A DNA stretch of 64,000 bases, taken from Priapulus caudatus (Eukaryota; Priapulida; Priapulimorpha; Priapulimorphida; Priapulidae). The notes below the pieces were generated by a model. The model did not search any database, was not told where the DNA came from, and was given only the letters and a program-made list of their open reading frames with translations. Location: assembly GCF_000485595.1 (NCBI RefSeq), contig NW_014577334.1:236066-300065 (forward strand), in the 5' to 3' direction. How positions within the stretch are numbered: the first letter of the stretch is position 1; the number at the start of each line of letters is the position of its first letter. This document shows positions 58,546 through 64,000 of this stretch, piece by piece. The position numbers were made by a program, and so were the translations under genes.

Positions 58546-58968
58546 AATAACAACTAACACACAAACACATCAATAACATCTTGCTTAACACCAGATGCGT
58601 AGCTTAACACATTAACAACATCTTCCTTGAAAAATTAATGAACACTTTACGATGAAAAGAGCATTGTTTTGCCACGACTAAAAGCACTCTACATAGTAAC
58701 TCGCTGAATAGAAGATAATTACGCTCCACAAATCTTACGCGTAGAATCTCCGCGAGGTGGGAAGCACTATTAACAAGCTTTCAACGCGAATATTACTACG
58801 CACTAATCGCTCAACAAAAGTACGGCTTAATATCGTTAGTGACTTCAAATCTGCACACGCGAACAGCTCATCTACAGTTTTCTACGCGATAAAATTCGCC
58901 GCCGAGATCAATCCGACAATCTGCTCTGCGCCCTGTGCGCGTATTCACCCGCTCGCCCGCCACTGTAC

Positions 58969-59125
58969 CTCCATGATTGGATTAGACGCGAGCACTTTCT
59001 TCTCGATCTGTGTCTCCGTGTGCGAGCCTCCGACTGTAGCGAAGTATCGCATCGCGTACTTGGCCGACACCGTCTTGCCCGCGCCCGACTCCCCGGACAC
59101 GATGATCGACTGGTCCCTCTCCTCC
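58969..59125 (-). CDS. Myosin V motor exon 2 (P-loop), intact
   Basis: 157 bp between a CAG acceptor and a GTACAG donor. It completes an Arg codon from the previous exon and then encodes 52 residues: [10 protein letters not shown], the ATP-binding P-loop GESGAGKT, the helix [12 protein letters not shown], and [10 protein letters not shown]. The lysine and threonine of the P-loop contact nucleotide phosphates and magnesium. It is strongly conserved with animal myosin V. A broken duplicate lies at 52.43-52.60 kb. Confidence 0.95.
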
Positions 59126-59174
59126 CTGACGACGAAGATGACCGTGAAGCCAATCAGGTTTCCACCAGACGCAT

Positions 59175-59184
59175 AATGGATAGG

Positions 59185-59221
<37 letters not shown>

Positions 59222-59279
59222 ATAATAGAAGAGAGAGACGAGAGCAGAGAGAGAGAGAGAGAGAGAGAGACGGACTAGG

Positions 59280-59319
<40 letters not shown>

Positions 59320-59700
59320 AAAAGAGAGAGAGAGCCAGAGAGCAGAGACGAGAAGAGGAGAGAAGAGAGAGCAACGGAGAGAGAGAGAGAGAGAGAGCAA
59401 CGAGAAGAGAGAGAGAGGAGAGAGACGAGAGAGAGAGAAAAGAGAGATGAGTGGAGAGTCATGAAAGAGAGCGATGAGAAGAGAAGAGCAAGAGAACCAG
59501 AGAAACGCGAGCGAGAAGAGAGAAGAGCGAGAGGCATGAGAAAGCCGGAGAAGAAGAGGAGAGAGAGCGAGAGCGAGAGAGAGAGGCAAGAGAGCGAGAG
59601 GGCGAGAAGAGAGAAGAGAGAGAGAGGAGAAGCGAAAGAGACAGGTGAGAGAGAGAACACGACGCAAGCAAGAGAGAGAGAGCGCGAAAAAGCGTCGAGA
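59175..59700. repeat. TA array and GA-rich tract upstream of the P-loop exon
   Basis: A TA run (59.18-59.23 kb) followed by about 470 bp of impure GA repeats. On the transcribed strand it is CT-rich and lies 50-570 bases upstream of the exon 2 acceptor. Related GA tracts with similar flanks are at 52.70-53.34 and 45.31-45.76 kb. Confidence 0.9.
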
Positions 59701-60624
59701 TATCTCATTCATAATCTAACCGGACAACTACCAAGGCCGCCCTTGATATCTAAATTGATAATGCGATCCACCCCCCCCCATTTATAGTCTCCTATTTATA
59801 TCAACGACATTTAATGACAATTAAAGTGGAACAGCTCCTAATGGAGCAATCACCCTGAATTGTTCAAACCGTCGAGAACCTATCACAATTTTCGTTTGAC
59901 CGCTGATAGCAGAAAGCATGTTTCCCCCAGTGACACACAGCCACCTGTGATGTTACGTTTAATTAGGAACATTAGCATCTGCTTTGGTTGCTCCGGGCAG
60001 TGACATTTACTCATGAACAGAAGTCTTGCCTGTATTTGGTTTGTAAAATGTTATTCGTGGTGTCATGTATGAAGTTTAACGGCAAAATATGTAATTAGCG
60101 ATTGGAGCGAATTATCTAAAAGACAATGAATACATGAACGTCAAATCCAACGACAACAAATATTATAATTCGAAAATATTTTTTAATAAAAATCTAGTGA
60201 CCACAATCTGTAATAAAATGTTAAATATCCTGTAATAACATTTTGTTTGGGATTAAATACATCAACAATACCCCCGCACCATAAGATCAATGAATTATTA
60301 AGGGACTACATCACGCTTTTGCACGGGTATCGTCGCTCTAAATGAAGAGTAATTAGCAATGGTGTGAACAAATTAAATCGAATCAATTACACCGTTAATC
60401 ATTTATAGATAGGATGTACTATCCTATGCTCAAAACCCATAAAAGCTTTGAAGTTTTGTAATTATTAATATACTATTTATAATTTGTTGGAGATTGAGAT
60501 TCCCATTCGGCGCATGCCGCCGCTCCCCCCTAGTCCCTCGTACGCGCACTTTAAAAACGACGAAGCCAAGCGGGCGCATCAAAGGACACGCATTGCGGAG
60601 ACCTCGGGGCTAGCTATCTCCACA

Positions 60625-60784
60625 CTGGCCAATGCGTTTGAAGCGGCTCCTTCCTCCGGCGACGGCGGGAATTATTGCGGGTCGAGCTCGCCTGGTCGCG
60701 CCCTGCTGTACGCCATATCGTGTCCACATACGTAGATCGGACGTAGATATCAATATGGCGATTACGGGCACACCAGCACGATAC
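60625..60784 (-). pseudogene. Myosin V motor exon 1, broken copy in correct position
   Basis: Recognisable counterpart of the intact exon at 56719-56863 (145 bp), but 160 bp long through many 1-base insertions. The reading frame hits a stop after about six codons. It lies upstream of the intact P-loop exon, where the gene needs this exon, so it probably marks the true genomic position with poor base accuracy. Confidence 0.75.
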
Positions 60785-60809
60785 CTGTGAGCAGTGGGAG
60801 TTATGACAA

Positions 60810-61075
60810 GTATATATATATAACTATAATAATGAATATATTAATATCCGCAATATATATATATATCAAGAGTCTAATAAAGACAGAATTTGTCTTTAAT
60901 AACTCATGATATATATATACTATAGTATATATATATATTATATGCGGATACGATATATATATATATATATACTAATATATATATATATAATATATATAAT
61001 CAAGAGTCAAGTATCGAACTGGAAAGTCAAAAAAATGAATCAATTTAGATTGTAACTCCTGATGATAAATAGTAA
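60810..61075. repeat. TA arrays with nested hairpins, third copy
   Basis: Same organisation as 54.38-54.64 and 56.89-57.0 kb, upstream of a broken copy of motor exon 1. Confidence 0.75.
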
Positions 61076-61369
61076 TATGTTATTGATTGATATCAGCGAT
61101 GCGGTGATAGGTTGACGTGAGACGGTATATACGCGCTCCTGACGCTAAAATGTTCGGAGAGCGAACATGTCCTACATTGCCCCTTAGGTTGTCGCTGAGA
61201 ACGAGTCCCTACGTTCGAGCGCGCGTGCCACTGCCACTCACCAATCGATCATCGGTTATCCGTAATTATAATGATCGATGGATCAATGATGCGACTCGCC
61301 ACGTGACACCTCTACAAAGGTGCCGCCGTACGCGCGTTAGAGTATTCCTGAAGTAATTGAATAGTCCCC

Positions 61370-62085
61370 TTAGAAGTGTTTGATCTATGTCTGACTGCAT
61401 TATAACAGTCTTAGAGTGTTAGAGTATTCTGACTGTATTGTAATAGTCTCAGTGTTAGACTATTCTGACTGCATTATAACAGTCTTAGAGTGTTCGAGTA
61501 TTCTGACTGTTTTGTAACAGTCTTAGAATGTTAGACTATTCTGACTGCATTATAACAGTCTTAGAGTGTCAGAGTATTCTGAATGTATTGTAATAGTCTC
61601 AGAGTGTTAGACTATTCTGACTGCATTATAACAGTCTTAGAATTGTTCGAGTATTTTGACTGTTTTGTAATAGTCTTAGAGTGTTAGACTATTCTGACTG
61701 CATTATAACAGTCTTAGAATTGTTCGAGTATTCTGACTGCATTATAACAGTCTTAGAGTGTTAGAGTATTCTAACTGTATTGTAATAGTCTTAGAGTGTT
61801 AGAGTATTCTGACTGTATTGTAATAGTCTTAGAGTGTTAGACTATTCTGACTGCATTATAACAGTCTTAGAGTGTTAGAGTATTCTGACTGTATTGTAAT
61901 AGTCTCAGAGTGTTAGACTATTCTGACTGCATTATAACAGTCTTAGAGTGTTAAAGTATTCTGACTGTATTGTAATAGTCTTAGAGTGTTAGAGTATTCT
62001 GACTGCATTATAACAGTCTTAGAGTGTTCGAGTATTTTGACTGTTTTGTAACAGTCTTAGAATGTTAGAGTATTCTGACTGAGCG
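61370..62085. repeat. 38-bp satellite (about 19 units)
   Basis: Alternating 38-bp variants, tagactattctgactgcatt + ataacagtcttagagtgt and tagagtattctgactgtatt + gtaatagtctcagagtgt, form a 76-bp higher-order unit. Each unit contains the small inverted repeat GACTG-cattataa-CAGTC. Confidence 0.93.
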
Positions 62086-62859
62086 TCAACCACTCATTGG
62101 CGACATTCGGTGAGCATTGCACGCACGTACACGCATGCAGGGACGTGGACCGTTTCGATAATAAAACTATCATAAATAACTGCGAATTGTATTTACAACC
62201 AAAGTCCTAATGTTTATCTACTCTTTTTGCCTATTATTGGTAATAATTTCCAGCGTTCGAATGCTCCTCGGCTACACAGTCTCACCGCACGCGTGCCACT
62301 GCGCACAGACTCACACAAAAAAACGAGTTTCTTATTTGCCCAAGTGCCTTATGTGCACACATAAAGCAGAGGCGCGAGAAATACGAGAAAGAAGAGGTTG
62401 GAATCGGGGATGCGCCCCCAGCGAATAACAAACAGCAGTGCAGTTAGTTCACAGCAAACAGCAGAGCAAGTTAATGCAATTATCCCATTCACGCGCGCTA
62501 ACGTCGGCAGAGCGGCGAGTACGCGGAACATGCGATTCGAATCGCGTGCGAATCGCGGAAGAACAACGACTATTATTACGGTGGCCTTCTAGGTCACGTT
62601 TCCCCGCTCTCCGCTGACGGAAGATAGCCGCTGACTAAATTACGCAATTACTACCGTGATTAACGCTGGTTGCCGCTATTGTGTAACGAACCACGCGCAG
62701 AGAAACAATACGCGCCTTCTTCGCGCGCACATTTTTTGGGCGGGGCGTTACTTAATTTTGCCCTCCGTGCCAATCGGGCCCAACGTGTTTAATCCTCAGC
62801 GAAAACAAACCACACTTTACACGTTGGCGCTTTTCAGGTGACTCATATGTTCGCACACG

Positions 62860-62973
62860 GGAAACGTAAGCGAGTTAAAGCCAGGCAGAGTTTATCCGAT
62901 AATCGTTAACAATCGCCGTGCAATAAAGGTTACGAATCAGCATAGATATAATTATACAAGCGCTAACAATACC

Positions 62974-63008
<35 letters not shown>

Positions 63009-64000
63009 CTTAATAATATAAGAGCTAATAATAGCCTTGATATATGCAAACTCAGTGTACAAACTGAGTTTGTATATATTCTTAGTTTCTATAGTGTCAC
63101 GTACGAAACTATCTAACTGTTGTTAGTCTTCCTCGTTTATCTTGCATGGCTACATTACTGTATCATCCTCCACGTTTTGCTATTCTTCTTTTCGACGAAT
63201 TTTCAACACTGAAGACGAACACATCATCCCCTTTGCCAAAGCTTAAATGTCAAGTGGCCTTAGCTCTACATTCCAGACTACAGTATTCCAGGCTTGGGAA
63301 AATTTCTTTGATGTTGCGATCTAGAAAATGAATTTCACTTTATGGTTTATGCTAAACGCCTACATCATTTTTACGAGTTCACGAATCTAAGCTAGCGTGC
63401 GAGCTAGCGTGGAAATTATGGTGAAAGTTCAGTGGCTAAAACCACGACCATGAACTACTCTATGAACATACTCAATAAGTATATGCTCTAGCTCTATCTG
63501 TGTACCCCCCCCCCCCCCTGTAACGGAAGCGAAGGGTCTACACCGGTAGAGCTAAATATGTTCATGCCACTATAGCTGCTAAAGAAACGCACGGCTAGAG
63601 GAGACGCTAACACAAACATCCGACTCCTAAAAAATACACCATATTGATGAATGAAGCCATTTGCGATCGGCTGACAATGTAAAACAAAATACGTGTGCGG
63701 CGCTAAAGCGCACGTAAGCGACGGACGTCGCCACATTTCCGATCGACGTTAGAATCGATGCCACGTGATCACGCGGCGTCGTGTGTGTGCGCATCACCAT
63801 CACAATACACCGGCCTTCATACACGCCGACGTTCTACGCCACATTTCGGAAGGGAGATGCATTCACTCGACTCGCTATGGCCAGACCGTTATAGCGGGAA
63901 GATACAATAACCGAGTGGTGGGCGGAAACCATAGAAATAATATACTAGTTAAACTAAGGAAATACTGTATAGCGACTGTTAAACGATGCTGCCCGGCAGA
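62860..64000. other. Right edge, no gene recognised
   Basis: Contains a (TAA)n run at 62.98-63.006 kb, a hairpin at 63.04-63.08 kb and a C run at 63.506-63.519 kb. Upstream myosin exons (SH3-like fold, converter-proximal N-terminus) were looked for on the minus strand and not found. Confidence 0.5.
63040..63079. repeat. Hairpin with 16-bp arms
   Basis: tatatgcaaactcagt and its inverse actgagtttgtatata, separated by a few bases, with one mismatch. Confidence 0.75.

Noticed and set aside
63494-63736. N-terminal myosin exon in the 80-residue minus frame at the right edge
   Set aside because: No similarity to the SH3-like fold or the early motor, and no splice pattern that would join exon 1.

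Overview
This window is eukaryotic nuclear DNA, almost certainly from an animal and most likely an invertebrate. The evidence is an intron-rich gene with GT..AG splice sites, TTAGGG-type interstitial telomeric tracts, many short inverted-repeat transposons and abundant microsatellites. I cannot name the species from the sequence.

The one recognisable protein gene is a class V myosin (unconventional myosin Va/b-like cargo motor) on the minus strand between about 60.8 and 29.6 kb. I could place 24 distinct exons (about 1,167 codons). They cover the motor from the [11 protein letters not shown] segment through the P-loop, switch I, switch II, loop 2, SH helix and converter, then six IQ motifs and a long stretch of the coiled-coil stalk. 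The splice phases of the 21 exons from 44.77 to 29.59 kb fit at every junction. Not found are the N-terminal exons (expected beyond 64 kb), one motor exon between switch I and the exon at 44.7 kb, and the last stalk exons plus the globular cargo-binding tail.

Right part (about 45-64 kb): the first three motor exons occur in duplicate or triplicate. Some copies are intact (56.72-56.86, 58.06-58.28, 58.97-59.13 kb) and some are broken by scattered small indels (51.5, 52.5, 54.2, 60.7 kb). They lie in an order a working gene could not use. Their flanking intron DNA (GA-rich tracts, TA arrays, a 38-bp satellite, CCCTAA tracts, AAC repeats) is duplicated with them. This looks like unmerged haplotypes or poorly corrected long reads rather than biology, although a real segmental duplication cannot be excluded.

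Middle (29.5-45 kb): clean sequence. Introns carry minisatellites starting near 5' splice sites (29, 30, about 52 and 82 bp units), three copies of a roughly 210-bp MITE with TACTGTATAYGC ends close to exon edges, and a 1,687-bp hAT-like element with about 365-bp inverted arms, an exact 8-bp target duplication and two tiny nested relatives.

Left part (1-29 kb): no gene recognised. It is built from four copies of one repeat-rich locus. One is inverted (1-8.6 kb) against 9.3-17.7 kb, forming a large palindrome with a 640-bp spacer. Two more direct copies follow (19.0-24.67 and 24.68-29.0 kb), separated by a 10-N gap. Each copy holds a 50-bp satellite; the direct copies also hold a 22-bp minisatellite of very different length. 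Unit-specific variants of the 50-bp satellite recur in the same order in the copies, so these are replicas of one locus with many 1-base indels. A degenerate tRNA-like gene with intact A and B boxes lies at 48.8 kb.
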